A DNA stretch of 64,000 nucleotides from Clostridiales bacterium (GCA_016342415.1 JAEIOD010000005.1:186001-250000); one strand, 5' to 3'; shown: positions 35,659-46,238, counted from the first letter of the stretch. A program made the numbers and translations. The notes: a model not told the origin generated them from the letters alone.

Positions 35659-38259
35659 ATGGCAAAATTGACACCTATGATGCAGCAATACATGGAAATT
35701 AAAAAAGAATATGAGGATTACATTTTATTCTTTAGATTAGGTGATTTTTATGAAATGTTTTTCGATGATGCAGTTACCGCATCGCGAGTATTAGATATAA
35801 CCTTAACTGCAAGAGGTTGTGGTTTAGAAGAGAAAGCCCCACTGGCAGGTATACCATATCATGCTGCTGAGGGTTATTTGGCGAAACTAGTCAGTAGTGG
35901 TCTCAAAGTAGCAATCTGTGAGCAAATAGAGGATCCTAAACTTGCTAAAGGCATTGTTAAACGTGCAGTAACAAGAATTGTTACTCCAGGGACAGTAACA
36001 GATCCAATGATGTTAAATGACTCACTTAATAACTATATTTTAACGTTGTATCAAAATGACTTAGATTATGGATTGGCATATTCAGATATATCCACTTCTG
36101 AATTTAAAACAACTTTTTTCCATAATTTAAATCAATTGGATGTATTAATCAACGAAATACTAAAAGTTAATCCTAAGGAAGTAATTCTTTGTGAAGGATT
36201 AGAGTATAATGAACAATTAATGACATTCTTTAAGGAGAACAACTTTATATTGTCGTATTTCAATCCAGTGCATTATAAGGCTAAGGAAGCTGAATCGGTT
36301 ATCAAAAGATTGTTTAATGTTTATGCCGTCGAAAGCCTCGGTTTGACTGAGAGTATTTGTTCTATGATTGCATGTGGTGCATTATTAGGATATATAGAGG
36401 AAACTCAAAAGGTTAATCTGGTTCATTTTAATCATATTGAAATATACAAACATGATAGCTTCATGATTTTAGATAAATTTACAAGAAGAAATTTAGAGTT
36501 ATCTGAAACCATGAGAGGTCATGACAAAAAGGGATCCCTTTTATGGGTACTGGATAAGACCGCAACTGCTATGGGTGCTAGAAATCTTAGAAAATGGATA
36601 GAGGCGCCTTTATTATCTCAAAAAGATATTGAGAAACGTCTATCAGCTGTTGAGTATTTTTATGAAAATATCGGCATAAGGCAAGATATCAATGAGTACC
36701 TTTCAAGAATTTATGATTTAGAGAGATTGTCTTCTAAATTAGTATACGGTAATGTTAATGCGAGAGATATGTTGGCTCTAAAGCAATCCTTACAGTTTTT
36801 ACCGAACATCAAATCAATTTTATGCGAGTCGAGTAATGATCACCTATCATCTATAGTAGATAGTCTGGATGATTTAAATGATGTCTATTTCTTGTTAGAT
36901 CAAGCGATTAATGAAGATCCACCACTTACTATACGTGAAGGTAATATCATTAAACCAATTTATGATGATGATTTATTTGAACTGAAGGAAATTTTAAACA
37001 ATGGTAAGGACTGGATTCTTAAGTTGGAGCAGGATGAGCGTACAAAAACGGGGATTAATTCTCTGAAGATTAGGTTTAATAGAGTATTTGGTTATTACAT
37101 AGAGGTTACCAAACGTAATGTTGATCAGGTGCCCGAAAACTATATAAGAAAACAAACACTAGCCAATGCTGAGCGTTATATTTATCCTGAGTTAAAAGAA
37201 ATCGAAACTAAAATATTGAATGCAGAAGATAAAATCAGTACATTGGAATACGATCTTTTTGTAGGTGTTAAGGATAAACTCTTAAATGAAATTTTAAGGA
37301 TTAAAAGAACAGCACAAGTATTAGCAGAAATAGATACTATTTTATCATTTGCCATAGTCTCGTATAACAATGACTATGTTAAACCTGAAATAAGTGTAGA
37401 TGGAGAAATCATTATAGAGGATGGTCGTCATCCAGTAGTTGAACACATTTCTAACGGGGAATTGTTTGTACCGAATAATACTGTTATTAACCAAGAGGAT
37501 AATAGATTCTATATCATCACCGGTCCTAATATGGCGGGTAAATCTACATATTTAAGACAAGTTGCACTGATAACATTAATGGCACAAATTGGTTGTTTTG
37601 TACCTGCTAAGATGGCAAAAATAGATATTGTAGATCGAATATTTACACGTGTTGGAGCTTCTGATGACTTATCGCAAGGACAATCAACATTTATGGTAGA
37701 GATGAACGAATTATCAAATATACTTCATAACGCTACTGAAAAATCATTGATTATACTTGATGAAATCGGACGAGGTACGTCTACATATGATGGATTGAGT
37801 ATTGCATGGGCAGTAGTGGAGTATCTGTCACAAAATGATAAAATCGGAGCTAAAACAATGTTTGCAACGCATTATCATGAGTTAACAGAACTAGAAGGAA
37901 AATTCCCTGGTGTTAAGAACTATTGTATTTCCGTAAAAGAATCTGGAGATGATATAATATTTCTTAGAAAAATTATCAGAGGGGGTGCCAACAGATCTTA
38001 TGGTATTCAAGTTGCAAAACTTGCAGGCATTCCTAATCCTGTAATAGATAGAGCAAAAGAGATATTGCATGAATTGGAAAAACATGATATTAATAATAAT
38101 ATTACTTCTATACAGTCTAGCATGTCAGAAATAAAAGAGTCTGTTGTTTTAAAAGAACATGAAGTTATTAATATATTAAAAGAAATGGATGTTCTAAAAG
38201 TGACACCTATAGAAGCTTTGAACCTTCTATATGATTTAGTAGAGAGAGCGAAGAAATAA
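35659..38259 (+). CDS. mutS: DNA mismatch repair protein MutS
   Basis: Mismatch recognition ATPase. 866 residues. The N-terminal mismatch-binding FYEMF motif is at about residues 30-34, the Walker [14 protein letters not shown] near 619, Walker [16 protein letters not shown], and the [11 protein letters not shown] motif after it. The C-terminus is of standard length. It starts at the base after miaB and is followed by mutL after two bases. Confidence 0.97.
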   Translation: MAKLTPMMQQYMEIKKEYEDYILFFRLGDFYEMFFDDAVTASRVLDITLTARGCGLEEKAPLAGIPYHAAEGYLAKLVSSGLKVAICEQIEDPKLAKGIVKRAVTRIVTPGTVTDPMMLNDSLNNYILTLYQNDLDYGLAYSDISTSEFKTTFFHNLNQLDVLINEILKVNPKEVILCEGLEYNEQLMTFFKENNFILSYFNPVHYKAKEAESVIKRLFNVYAVESLGLTESICSMIACGALLGYIEETQKVNLVHFNHIEIYKHDSFMILDKFTRRNLELSETMRGHDKKGSLLWVLDKTATAMGARNLRKWIEAPLLSQKDIEKRLSAVEYFYENIGIRQDINEYLSRIYDLERLSSKLVYGNVNARDMLALKQSLQFLPNIKSILCESSNDHLSSIVDSLDDLNDVYFLLDQAINEDPPLTIREGNIIKPIYDDDLFELKEILNNGKDWILKLEQDERTKTGINSLKIRFNRVFGYYIEVTKRNVDQVPENYIRKQTLANAERYIYPELKEIETKILNAEDKISTLEYDLFVGVKDKLLNEILRIKRTAQVLAEIDTILSFAIVSYNNDYVKPEISVDGEIIIEDGRHPVVEHISNGELFVPNNTVINQEDNRFYIITGPNMAGKSTYLRQVALITLMAQIGCFVPAKMAKIDIVDRIFTRVGASDDLSQGQSTFMVEMNELSNILHNATEKSLIILDEIGRGTSTYDGLSIAWAVVEYLSQNDKIGAKTMFATHYHELTELEGKFPGVKNYCISVKESGDDIIFLRKIIRGGANRSYGIQVAKLAGIPNPVIDRAKEILHELEKHDINNNITSIQSSMSEIKESVVLKEHEVINILKEMDVLKVTPIEALNLLYDLVERAKK

Positions 38260-38261
38260 TT

Positions 38262-40292
38262 ATGTTAGATTACAGAATTATTCAGTTAGATAAAGATATA
38301 TCAAATAAAATAGCTGCTGGAGAAGTTGTTGAAAGGCCTCTTGCAGTTGTTAAAGAGTTGGTTGAAAATGCAATTGATGCACAATCAACTAAAATTACAG
38401 TTGAAGTAAAAGATGCTGGTAAAACACTAATAAGAATTACGGATAATGGATTGGGTATTCAACCTTCTGATCTTTTATTGGCATTTGAACGTCATTCTAC
38501 AAGTAAAATTAGAACCATCAATGATATTTACAACATCTCAAGTCTTGGTTTTAGGGGCGAGGCGTTAGCCAGTATTGCCTCTGTTTCCAATGTAGAGATG
38601 ATTTCAAAACATAACGAATATGATTTAGGTAAAAGGATTATGCTTTCTGGTGGTGTGGTTAAGGAAAATATTGATGTGGGTGCGCCCCAAGGTACAACTA
38701 TAATGGTAAAGGAGTTGTTCTTTAATACCCCAGCTCGATTGAAGTTTTTAAAGAGTAACAATGCAGAACAGAATGCCGTTAATGACATTATGTCGAAATT
38801 GGCTATGTCACACCCTGAGATTTCATTTAAGTATATTGTGAATGGTCAAAACATATTTATAACACCGGGTAACAAAAAACTATATGATGTTATTTTAAAT
38901 GTTTATCAAAAAAGTTTGGCTAAAAACTTATTACCTATAGATTATTTTGACAACGGGATTACTCTAACAGGTTATACAAGTTCTATTGAAATGACACGAG
39001 GAAATCGTCAGAATCAAATTGTATTTGTTAATAATCGTTATGTAAAAAGTAAAACAGTTGATAATGCAATTGCAACGGTATATCGTACAATAATACCACA
39101 TAATAGATTTCCAATAGTATTTTTGAATATTCAAATTGATCCGTCTTTAATTGATATTAATATTCATCCGGCAAAAACAGAAATAAGATTTCATCAGGAA
39201 GGGGTCATTAAGGATCTGATATATAAGGCATTAAAATTTGAACTCAACAAGTTCAATCTGGTGCCTGACAAACCTTTAAATTCGACTCCAGTTAATAATA
39301 AAGAAGTTCTGAAGTCTTATGCTGAAGTGAATAGGTTAAAGTCAAAGGACACAATATCTGAAAGATCAGTAGTCGATGTAAAAGCGAATTTTACAGACAT
39401 TACTATAGAACAAGAAACACATAATAATGCTGAAATATTTAAAAGAAACTTGTCATCAACTCAGAAAAACGATTACAAAACCTGTCAGGAAAAAAAGGAA
39501 AAAACAAAGGTTTTATTGAACAACTATAAAACCTTAACAAAGGATAAGCCTATTGTTTCGAAACCTCTTGTTAGAGAAGACAGTCATATTATGATTGAGA
39601 AAACATTGATGAAAGATGAAAAGCCTTTTAATAACAAGTTAATTCGTGAAACGCCTTTTGTAGAAGACGTATACAAACCATTAAAACCGATGTTTGAATC
39701 GGAGGAAGAGACGATTTATGATCATTTGATGTTTATTGGTCAAATATTCAATACTTACTTAATTTATGAAAAAAAAGGTGAAATGTATTTGATTGATCAG
39801 CATGCCGCTCATGAAAAAATTTTATTCGAAAATTTTGTTATGGATTATAAACAAAAGAAAATCGTCTCTCAAATGATATTAGTACCGATTACTGTTGATG
39901 TCAGTACCATGACCAAACTGAATGTATTGAATAACAAAGAATCTCTTCAAAATTTGGGGTTTGATATTGAGGAGTTTGGAGAAAATAGTTTGGTAGTAAG
40001 AGAAATACCACAAGCATTCGATCTGAAGACTGCAACTTTTTTGATTAATGATTTAATTGATAAAATGGATTTCACATTACCAGAAGAACGATTTGAGTTG
40101 GCTTTGGATACTTTGATGCAACGTTCTTGTAAAGCAGCGATAAAAGCTAACGACAGCTTGATGGATATTGAAGTGAAGTCGTTGATTTCCCAGTTGAAAG
40201 GATTAGACGATCCCTACACTTGTCCTCATGGAAGGCCTATAATTATAAAAATCTCCAAAGGAGAAATTGAAAAGAAGTTCAATAGAACATAG
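38262..40292 (+). CDS. mutL: DNA mismatch repair protein MutL (endonuclease type)
   Basis: 676 residues. The GHKL ATPase domain has GEVVERPLAVVKELVENAID, ITDNGLGI and GFRGEALASI. The C-terminal dimerisation domain contains the endonuclease motif DQHA-x2-E-x4-E (DQHAAHEKILFE) and CPHGRP near the end. This is the nicking MutL of bacteria without MutH. A charged, poorly conserved linker covers about 335-480. It is co-transcribed with mutS. Confidence 0.96.
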   Translation: MLDYRIIQLDKDISNKIAAGEVVERPLAVVKELVENAIDAQSTKITVEVKDAGKTLIRITDNGLGIQPSDLLLAFERHSTSKIRTINDIYNISSLGFRGEALASIASVSNVEMISKHNEYDLGKRIMLSGGVVKENIDVGAPQGTTIMVKELFFNTPARLKFLKSNNAEQNAVNDIMSKLAMSHPEISFKYIVNGQNIFITPGNKKLYDVILNVYQKSLAKNLLPIDYFDNGITLTGYTSSIEMTRGNRQNQIVFVNNRYVKSKTVDNAIATVYRTIIPHNRFPIVFLNIQIDPSLIDINIHPAKTEIRFHQEGVIKDLIYKALKFELNKFNLVPDKPLNSTPVNNKEVLKSYAEVNRLKSKDTISERSVVDVKANFTDITIEQETHNNAEIFKRNLSSTQKNDYKTCQEKKEKTKVLLNNYKTLTKDKPIVSKPLVREDSHIMIEKTLMKDEKPFNNKLIRETPFVEDVYKPLKPMFESEEETIYDHLMFIGQIFNTYLIYEKKGEMYLIDQHAAHEKILFENFVMDYKQKKIVSQMILVPITVDVSTMTKLNVLNNKESLQNLGFDIEEFGENSLVVREIPQAFDLKTATFLINDLIDKMDFTLPEERFELALDTLMQRSCKAAIKANDSLMDIEVKSLISQLKGLDDPYTCPHGRPIIIKISKGEIEKKFNRT

Positions 40293-40306
40293 AAAGCGAA
40301 GAAGTG

Positions 40307-41233
40307 ATGATAAATAAAGTAGTAATTTTAGTTGGACCGACAGCAGTCGGTAAGACTGATATCTCAATAGATATTGCTAAAGAATTAGATGGTGAAATAG
40401 TTTCTTGTGATTCAATGCAGATATATAAACATTTTGATATCGGAAGTGCAAAGCCTACGAAAGAGGAAATGCAAGGTGTTCCACATTATTTGATTGATGA
40501 AATAGATCCATTTGTTAATTTTTCTGTTTCAGATTATCAAAAAAAGGCAAAGAATTATATAAAGGACATCTTTTCTAGAGGAAAAACACCAATTGTTACA
40601 GGTGGTACTGGATTATATGTCAATGCTTTGATGTACGATATGGATTTTTCTAAATCGGCTTCTGATATAGAATACCGTGAATCACTAGAAAAAATAGCTG
40701 AAGAACATGGTAATCGCCATGTTCATGAAATGTTAAAAGATATTGATCCAAAATCATATAAAAAAATACATTTTAACAATTTGAGAAAAGTGATTCGTGC
40801 ATTAGAAGTTTTCCATGTAACTGGACAAACTATTGATGATTTCAGTTCTGATTTAACAAAAACCAAAGACTACGAATACGTTTTAATAGGATTAACCAGA
40901 AATCGTAAACGCTTATATGTCAGAATTAACAAACGTGTTGATATCATGATGGAAGCTGGATTGATAGAAGAAGTTAAAAATTTGAAAGAAATGGGATTAA
41001 ATGAGTCAAACACTTCTATGCAGGGTATAGGTTATAAAGAAGTGGTACCGTATTTAAATGGTATGTATGATAAAGAAGCTATGGCTTCTTTAATTAAACA
41101 AAATTCAAGACGCTATGCAAAGCGTCAAATGACATGGTTTAGAAGGTATGATGATATTCATTGGTTTGATTATGATAACTATGATACTTATGAGGAAATG
41201 AAAAAAGCAATCATCCAGCTGATCCATTCTTAA
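40307..41233 (+). CDS. miaA: tRNA dimethylallyltransferase
   Basis: Isopentenylates A37 of tRNAs reading U-starting codons. 308 residues. The P-loop is GPTAVGKTD near the N-terminus; SCDSMQIYKHFDIGSAKPT and TGGTGLYVNALMY follow. The ATG at 40307 is chosen over an in-frame GTG three bases upstream; the ribosome binding site (GAAGAAG) is weak. hfq follows as in many bacteria. MiaB upstream modifies its product. Confidence 0.95.
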   Translation: MINKVVILVGPTAVGKTDISIDIAKELDGEIVSCDSMQIYKHFDIGSAKPTKEEMQGVPHYLIDEIDPFVNFSVSDYQKKAKNYIKDIFSRGKTPIVTGGTGLYVNALMYDMDFSKSASDIEYRESLEKIAEEHGNRHVHEMLKDIDPKSYKKIHFNNLRKVIRALEVFHVTGQTIDDFSSDLTKTKDYEYVLIGLTRNRKRLYVRINKRVDIMMEAGLIEEVKNLKEMGLNESNTSMQGIGYKEVVPYLNGMYDKEAMASLIKQNSRRYAKRQMTWFRRYDDIHWFDYDNYDTYEEMKKAIIQLIHS

Positions 41234-41255
41234 AAATTAATATTGGAGGGGTTTT

Positions 41256-41516
41256 ATGAAAAATGCATTAAACTTACAGGACATCTTTTTAAACGATGTT
41301 AGAAAAGATCACGTTAGTATTGTTGTCTTTTTAATCAGCGGTTATCAGATTAAAGGTTATGTTAAAGGATTTGATAACTATACCATTGTTTTGGATAGTG
41401 ATGGTAAACAACAAATGATTTATAAACATGCAATTTCTACAATTATTCCAGCAAAACCAGTTAATTTCAATAAGAAAGTCGAAGCATTTACAGGTGATCC
41501 AACAGAAGCGCTCTAA
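41256..41516 (+). CDS. hfq: RNA chaperone Hfq
   Basis: 86 residues. The Sm1 motif begins [42 protein letters not shown] and the Sm2 motif is IYKHAISTI, as in Hfq hexamers that pair small RNAs with mRNAs. GGAGGGG precedes the ATG. It follows miaA by about 20 bases. Its stop codon lies inside the following terminator stem. Confidence 0.96.
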   Translation: MKNALNLQDIFLNDVRKDHVSIVVFLISGYQIKGYVKGFDNYTIVLDSDGKQQMIYKHAISTIIPAKPVNFNKKVEAFTGDPTEAL

Positions 41517-41538
41517 AAGATTTCTTTTAGAGCTTTTT
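41510..41538 (+). terminator. Rho-independent terminator overlapping the hfq stop
   Basis: GCTCTAAAAGA and TCTTTTAGAGC form an 11-base perfect stem, followed by five T residues. Confidence 0.9.
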
Positions 41539-41543
41539 GCTGT

Positions 41544-41549
41544 TATAAT
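41544..41549 (+). promoter_or_regulatory. Putative -10 for the lyase-like gene
   Basis: TATAAT lies 20 bases before the start of the next gene and just after the hfq terminator. No clear -35 is seen. Confidence 0.35.
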
Positions 41550-41568
41550 ATAGCAGTAAGGAGTGAAT

Positions 41569-42846
41569 ATGAGTAAAAGATTATTATTAGAAAAACTAGG
41601 TATTCAGACACCTGTAGTTGATTTCTGTGAGGAAATCGAAAAACAAGTTAGCTCTGAATTTAAGGCAATTGACGAAGTTGCAAGTTATAACCAATTAAAA
41701 ATATTAAATGCGATGCAAGTTCATAGGTTATCGAATAATCATTTTAATTGGCATACTGGGTATGGTTATGATGATCCAGGACGTGAAAAAATTGAGGAAA
41801 TTTATGCAGAAATTTTTCAAACAGAAGATGCAATTGTAAGGCCTATTATAGTTAATGGGACACATGCACTGACGTTATGCCTTGCAGGTATATTAAGAAA
41901 AGATGATTTGTTGTTATCTATAGCTGGCAAACCATATGATACTTTAGATGAAGTTATTGGCATATCGAATAAGTATGGACAAGCGTTAGATATTAAATAC
42001 GAACAGATAGAATTAACTGAAGATGGAAATTTTCAGTTTGAACTGATAAAAGAAGCATTGAAACGACCAGTGAAAATGATATACATCCAACGTTCGAGTG
42101 GATATAGTTGGAGACAATCACTGACCATTAAAAAGTTAGAAGAAATTATAACATTTGTAAAAGGTGTTCAACCGAATGTTATTGTGATGATAGATAACTG
42201 TTATGGTGAATTTTTGGAATATAAAGAACCGACTGAAGTTGGTGCTGATATCATGGCTGGATCTCTAATTAAGAATCCCGGTGGTGGACTTGCCATTTCA
42301 GGTGGATACATAGTAGGTAAGAAAGATTTAATCGAACAAGTTTCCTATAGAATGACTACTCCGGGTATTGGTAAAGAATGTGGATTGATGTTTGGACAAA
42401 CGAGGACAATGTTTCATGGATTATTTATTGCACCTCAGACTGTTGCAGGAGCCATTAAAGGGGCAATATTCTGTTCGAAAGTATTTGAGGAACTAGGCTA
42501 TGAAGTGAATCCCAAGTACAATGATCCGAGGAGTGATATTATACAATCGGTAAAACTCGGTACAAAAGAACAAGTAATATGTTTTTGTGAGGGTATACAA
42601 GCCGCAGCGCCTGTTGATTCTTATGTAACACCAGTACCGTGGGAAATGCCCGGTTATGATTCTGAAGTTATTATGGCTGCAGGGGCTTTTGTCCAAGGAA
42701 GTTCAATCGAATTAAGTGCAGATGCTCCTATAAGACCACCCTATATTGTATATTTCCAAGGGGGCGTCACATATGAGCATTCAAAATTCGGTGTCATAAA
42801 AGCACTCAATCGGTTAGTGGAACATAAATTTATTGACATAAAATAA
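41569..42846 (+). CDS. Methionine gamma-lyase-like PLP protein (YnbB / aluminium resistance family)
   Basis: 425 residues, fold type I PLP enzyme. The lysine is in GADIMAGSLIKNPGGGLAISGGYIVG near residue 240. The N-terminal NHFNWHTGYGYDDPGREKIEEIYAEIFQTEDAIVRP is typical of the family. Position directly after hfq matches B. subtilis ynbB. The ATG at 41569 follows AAGGAG; an upstream GTG overlaps this site. The physiological substrate is not established for the family. Confidence 0.9.
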   Translation: MSKRLLLEKLGIQTPVVDFCEEIEKQVSSEFKAIDEVASYNQLKILNAMQVHRLSNNHFNWHTGYGYDDPGREKIEEIYAEIFQTEDAIVRPIIVNGTHALTLCLAGILRKDDLLLSIAGKPYDTLDEVIGISNKYGQALDIKYEQIELTEDGNFQFELIKEALKRPVKMIYIQRSSGYSWRQSLTIKKLEEIITFVKGVQPNVIVMIDNCYGEFLEYKEPTEVGADIMAGSLIKNPGGGLAISGGYIVGKKDLIEQVSYRMTTPGIGKECGLMFGQTRTMFHGLFIAPQTVAGAIKGAIFCSKVFEELGYEVNPKYNDPRSDIIQSVKLGTKEQVICFCEGIQAAAPVDSYVTPVPWEMPGYDSEVIMAAGAFVQGSSIELSADAPIRPPYIVYFQGGVTYEHSKFGVIKALNRLVEHKFIDIK

Positions 42847-42867
42847 TTATGTCAACCTAGGAGCGAA

Positions 42868-43377
42868 ATGAAAATAAAAGAGATTGTAGGGATCGTATTA
42901 TCAGCAGTAGTTATAGCTTTTGTTATAAACAATTTTATAGTGATCAACGTAACAATACCTACAGCTTCTATGGAACCCACTTTGATGATAAATGATAGGT
43001 TGTTCGCATATAGACCAGCATATTTATTCTCAGATCCTAAAAGAGGGGATATAGTTGTATTTAATAAGATGGATAGTGATGTTTTATATGTAAAAAGAGT
43101 TATAGGTTTACCAAATGAAATCTTTGAAATAAATAATGGCATTATATACATCGATAATATCGCTTTAGAGTCTGATTATACAGAGGTTGAAACGACTGGT
43201 AACTATGGTCCTGTAACCATACCAGAGGAGTCATATTTTATGTTAGGAGACAATAGATCTGATAGCAATGATTCGAGATATTGGAGTTTTACATACATAA
43301 GTAAGTCGGATATTAAGGGTAAAGCTTTAATCAAATACTACTCAAAACTTGAACTATTAGGAGGTAATGATGGATAA
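42868..43377 (+). CDS. lepB: Signal peptidase I
   Basis: Membrane serine protease that removes signal peptides. 169 residues. One N-terminal transmembrane helix (about 5-27) is followed by the catalytic Ser34 in TIPTASMEPTL and Lys76 in DVLYVKRVIGLP. GDNRSDSNDSRYWSF is the box E motif. AGGAG precedes the ATG. It overlaps the following LUD gene by 8 bases. Confidence 0.95.
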   Translation: MKIKEIVGIVLSAVVIAFVINNFIVINVTIPTASMEPTLMINDRLFAYRPAYLFSDPKRGDIVVFNKMDSDVLYVKRVIGLPNEIFEINNGIIYIDNIALESDYTEVETTGNYGPVTIPEESYFMLGDNRSDSNDSRYWSFTYISKSDIKGKALIKYYSKLELLGGNDG

Positions 43378-44011
43378 TAATCTTAAGCAAGTGATCGAAA
43401 AAAGAGTGTACAGAACAATCAAGAACCTTGAGAAACGCTCTATGAATGGTTATTTCATCAAAAATATTGATGAGTTATATCGCACAATCAACAATATTAT
43501 TCCAGATGAGTCTATTGTATCAGTGGGTGGTTCTATGACTTTGTTTGAATCTGGTGTTATTGAGTACTTGCGTGCTAGAAATGTAAAATTCTTAGATCGT
43601 TATGCAGACGATTTATCAAAAGAAGACATTGAACAGATCTATCGTGAATCCTTTTTTGCAGATGGTTATTTTGCCAGTACAAATGCCATCACAGAAGAAG
43701 GTGAGATATATAATGTAGACGGACGAGGAAATAGAGTTGCTGCTATGATTTATGGTCCTAAGAAAGTCATCTTAATAGTTGGGACCAATAAGATAGTTAA
43801 GAACATAGACGAGGCTATTGAAAGAAACAAGCGAATATCTGCACCAGCGAATGTACAAAGGCTCAACATGGATACACCATGTCATGAAACTGGTTATTGC
43901 ACCAATTGTAATAGTCCAAGTAAAATTTGTAATATTTATACCGTTATCGATAAACAATTTGATAAAGATCGTATACATGTAATTTTTATGGACGGATCGT
44001 ATGGATATTAA
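43370..44011 (+). CDS. LUD-domain protein (LutC-like)
   Basis: 213 residues. VSVGGSMTLFESGVIEYLR and DGRGNRVAAMIYGPKKVILIVGTNKIV are the family motifs. A cysteine-rich C-terminal part (TPCHETGYCTNCNSPSKICNIY) is found in the subgroup encoded alone in anaerobes. LutC is part of lactate oxidation in aerobes, but no lutA or lutB is present, so the role is unknown. AGGAGG lies 5 bases before the chosen ATG. Confidence 0.85.
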   Translation: MDNNLKQVIEKRVYRTIKNLEKRSMNGYFIKNIDELYRTINNIIPDESIVSVGGSMTLFESGVIEYLRARNVKFLDRYADDLSKEDIEQIYRESFFADGYFASTNAITEEGEIYNVDGRGNRVAAMIYGPKKVILIVGTNKIVKNIDEAIERNKRISAPANVQRLNMDTPCHETGYCTNCNSPSKICNIYTVIDKQFDKDRIHVIFMDGSYGY

Positions 44012-44030
44012 GACTCTTTGAGTCTTTTTT
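44009..44030 (+). terminator. Rho-independent terminator
   Basis: AAGACTC and GAGTCTT pair around TTT and run into T residues. Confidence 0.8.
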
Positions 44031-44114
44031 CTAAGTTAATGGGTATTGGTGTAAAAGTATTGTAATACAATCGCTATGATATTAATGATATAGTCTATAC
44101 AAGAGGAGGACATT

Positions 44115-45032
44115 ATGTATAAAGTAGAAGATTACCAGCATGTATTTGATTATTTAAATATTGCCAGTCATAGAGCAGTGTCGTTATATAAGTATGCACC
44201 TGTTTTCAAGGTTAGAATCAATGACCAGTTTTTTGTTTTGAAGAAAACCAAGAAAGATGAAATGCAAGTCAGTAAGTTGCTTGTTTTTGAAAAACACTTA
44301 GCGTCTAACAATATTCCGGTTGTTATCCCAATCAAACGCTTTGATGAAGAAACGCATCTTGTGAATGAGGAAAGATGGGTATTGTATCCCTTTGTAGAAG
44401 GTGCGCCTTATAATGGTTCCGTTGATCATATAAGAAAAGCAGGGGATCTTCTAGGAAAAATACATGCAAGTAACAATCATGTATTTAATCATGGATTTAC
44501 TTGGAAGAATTTTGAGGATGTTTTTTTAACCGACATAATAGATGATCTAAATACGATCGAGGCAAAGTATGGCGAACAAGTTAAATTAAGAGTTCTTGTA
44601 GAGGATGCTATAAAGAATAAGTTTGAATCATTAAAAACTAAGGACTTACCTTTTGTAGATGCAACTTGGGATTATAAAGCATCAAATTTAATTTATAACA
44701 ATGATATTATGTTAATAGATCTTGATAATAGTGGGTATATACCTAGAATTCTTGATTTGGGATTGGCATTGCTTTTATTCCATACTGAAACACCATTAGC
44801 GCCTAATAGACCTTTTAATCAGGAAGAATGGAAACTGTTTTTAGAAGCTTATTCAAAACATATTGAGTTAGAACCTGTAGAAGTGGAATGTTTCAATGAA
44901 TTTTTAAAATTTGTATTTTTAGATGAGGCAGTATATGCTATTGTTGATTTAGAAGATGATGAACCGGTTAGACAAAATGAGTTTATTGAAAATTTATTGG
45001 CCATGGATTTAGATGAATATCACTTATATTAA
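44115..45032 (+). CDS. Aminoglycoside-phosphotransferase-like kinase
   Basis: 305 residues with the small-molecule kinase fold. The nucleotide lobe has FFVLKKTKK with a Lys, then LYPFVEGAPY in the hinge. The catalytic loop is TWDYKASN (about 183-190), where Asp and Asn are kept but the usual His of HxDxxxxN is Thr. The metal site is LIDLDNSG. Related proteins phosphorylate choline, homoserine or spore coat sugars; the substrate here is unknown. GAGGAGGA precedes the ATG. Confidence 0.8.
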   Translation: MYKVEDYQHVFDYLNIASHRAVSLYKYAPVFKVRINDQFFVLKKTKKDEMQVSKLLVFEKHLASNNIPVVIPIKRFDEETHLVNEERWVLYPFVEGAPYNGSVDHIRKAGDLLGKIHASNNHVFNHGFTWKNFEDVFLTDIIDDLNTIEAKYGEQVKLRVLVEDAIKNKFESLKTKDLPFVDATWDYKASNLIYNNDIMLIDLDNSGYIPRILDLGLALLLFHTETPLAPNRPFNQEEWKLFLEAYSKHIELEPVEVECFNEFLKFVFLDEAVYAIVDLEDDEPVRQNEFIENLLAMDLDEYHLY

Positions 45033-45051
45033 TAAAAATATAGAATTGTGT

Positions 45052-45078
45052 AAAGTGCTCTTTAGAGTACTTTTTTTT
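45052..45078 (+). terminator. Rho-independent terminator
   Basis: AAAGTGCTC and GAGTACTTT pair around TTTA with one G-U type pair and a T tract of eight. Confidence 0.8.
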
Positions 45079-45081
45079 GAA

Positions 45082-45107
45082 ATAAAAAAGATGTTCAAAA
45101 GAACATC
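45082..45107 (-). terminator. Rho-independent terminator of lexA
   Basis: On the minus strand AAGATGTTC-TTTT-GAACATCTT is followed by TTTTATT, just past the lexA stop. Confidence 0.85.
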
Positions 45108-45761
45108 TTACATTTTTCTATAAACACCCTTTACGATACCGAGTACGGCAACGTCTTGCGAGTAAATAGGGCTTAGGCTAGCATTTTCAGGTTGTAAACG
45201 GATTCTGTGATCTTCTTTATAAAAAGTTTTACAAGTAGCAGAATCATCAAGTAGTGCGATAACCACTTCACCGTTTTTAGCGTCAGGTTGATGTTTTACC
45301 AATACATAGTCGTGATCATGTATACCTATTTCAATCATGCTGTCACCAGTAATTTGCAGCATAAAATATTCTCCATCATCTACGAATGCAGCAGGAAGCG
45401 GGAATGTATCTTCAATATTTTCGACAGCTAAGATTGGTTGTCCGGCGCTTACACGACCAACAATTGGAACCATAGTAACACTTTGTTGAACCTGTTCTAT
45501 ATTAGATATGTTTGTATTGATATCAGTATCAGCAAATTCATCACTTGGTAGTAATATTTCAATAGCTCTTGGTTTAGTTGGATCTCGTCTAATATAACCT
45601 TTTGCTTCTAATCGGCTAAGATGGCCATGAACAGTAGAAGTAGATTTTAGACCTACAGCTGCCCCGATTTCCCTAACCGAAGGTGGATAACCTTTTTTGC
45701 TTACTTCAGACTTGATAAACTTCAAAATGTTTAATTGTTTAGTTGTAATATTTTTACTCAC
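45108..45761 (-). CDS. lexA: SOS repressor LexA
   Basis: 217 residues. An N-terminal winged helix (about 1-70, [44 protein letters not shown]) binds SOS boxes. The autocleavage site is Ala106-Gly107 (VSAGQPI), with catalytic Ser141 ([11 protein letters not shown]) and Lys178. The start is a GTG at 45761 with AGGAGG upstream. Its own promoter overlaps a LexA box. It is divergent from yneA as in B. subtilis. Confidence 0.97.
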   Translation of the reverse strand: MSKNITTKQLNILKFIKSEVSKKGYPPSVREIGAAVGLKSTSTVHGHLSRLEAKGYIRRDPTKPRAIEILLPSDEFADTDINTNISNIEQVQQSVTMVPIVGRVSAGQPILAVENIEDTFPLPAAFVDDGEYFMLQITGDSMIEIGIHDHDYVLVKHQPDAKNGEVVIALLDDSATCKTFYKEDHRIRLQPENASLSPIYSQDVAVLGIVKGVYRKM

Positions 45762-45792
45762 TTGCTAGCCTCCTGACATTTTTTATCTAACA

Positions 45793-45826
45793 ATAGTATA
45801 CAACAATTTAAAATAAAAATCAAACA
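45793..45826 (-). promoter_or_regulatory. Promoter of lexA
   Basis: On the minus strand TTGATT and TATACT are 17 bases apart. The -35 overlaps the LexA box at 45821-45834, consistent with autorepression. Confidence 0.6.
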
Positions 45827-45893
45827 TTCGTTCGCAAAAACACTTTACAAAGAACGACTGTTCGGTTATAATAAAAGTACGAACAAGTGTTCA
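45821..45893. promoter_or_regulatory. Three LexA boxes in the lexA-yneA intergenic region
   Basis: Boxes of the Firmicute type CGAAC-N4-GTTCG are at 45821-45834 (CAAACATTCGTTCG), 45851-45864 (AGAACGACTGTTCG) and 45880-45893 (CGAACAAGTGTTCA). The first overlaps the lexA -35, the second lies in the yneA promoter spacer, the third sits before the yneA ribosome binding site. Confidence 0.88.
45844..45872 (+). promoter_or_regulatory. SOS promoter of yneA-like gene
   Basis: TTTACA (45844-45849) and TATAAT (45867-45872) have ideal 17-base spacing, with a LexA box inside the spacer. Confidence 0.8.
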
Positions 45894-45904
45894 AGGAGGT
45901 TTTT

Positions 45905-46231
45905 ATGACAAATATTCAGACAGTTAAAATAAAAAGACATAACAAGAGAAGAAAAGCGAACAGAGTAACAATTGCTTTAACATTTATATTTATTATTTCA
46001 TTTCTTTTTTTAATGATGACATTGGGTAACTTAAATTCATATGGTGATGGTGAAGTCGAATATATTAAAGTGACTGTGCAATCAGGAGATAGTTTATGGA
46101 AGATCGCAGATGAGGTGACGCCTGAACATAGAGACTTAAGAGAAACCATGTACAAAATCATTATACATAACAATTTAGATAGCGAAATTGTTTATCCTGG
46201 ACAATTGCTTGAAGTACCAAGAGTGTATTAA
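45905..46231 (+). CDS. yneA: YneA-like SOS cell division inhibitor
   Basis: 108 residues: a short basic N-terminus, one transmembrane segment (about 22-42) and a C-terminal LysM domain (about 55-106, VQSGDSLWKIADEV...VYPGQLLEVPRVY). Gene order, divergence from lexA and the LexA boxes match B. subtilis yneA, which delays division during DNA damage. The ATG at 45905 follows AAGGAGG; an earlier ATG in the same frame (45887) lies between LexA box and ribosome binding site and is rejected. It is the last conserved gene before the repeat-rich island. Confidence 0.88.
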   Translation: MTNIQTVKIKRHNKRRKANRVTIALTFIFIISFLFLMMTLGNLNSYGDGEVEYIKVTVQSGDSLWKIADEVTPEHRDLRETMYKIIIHNNLDSEIVYPGQLLEVPRVY

Positions 46232-46238
46232 ATAGTAA

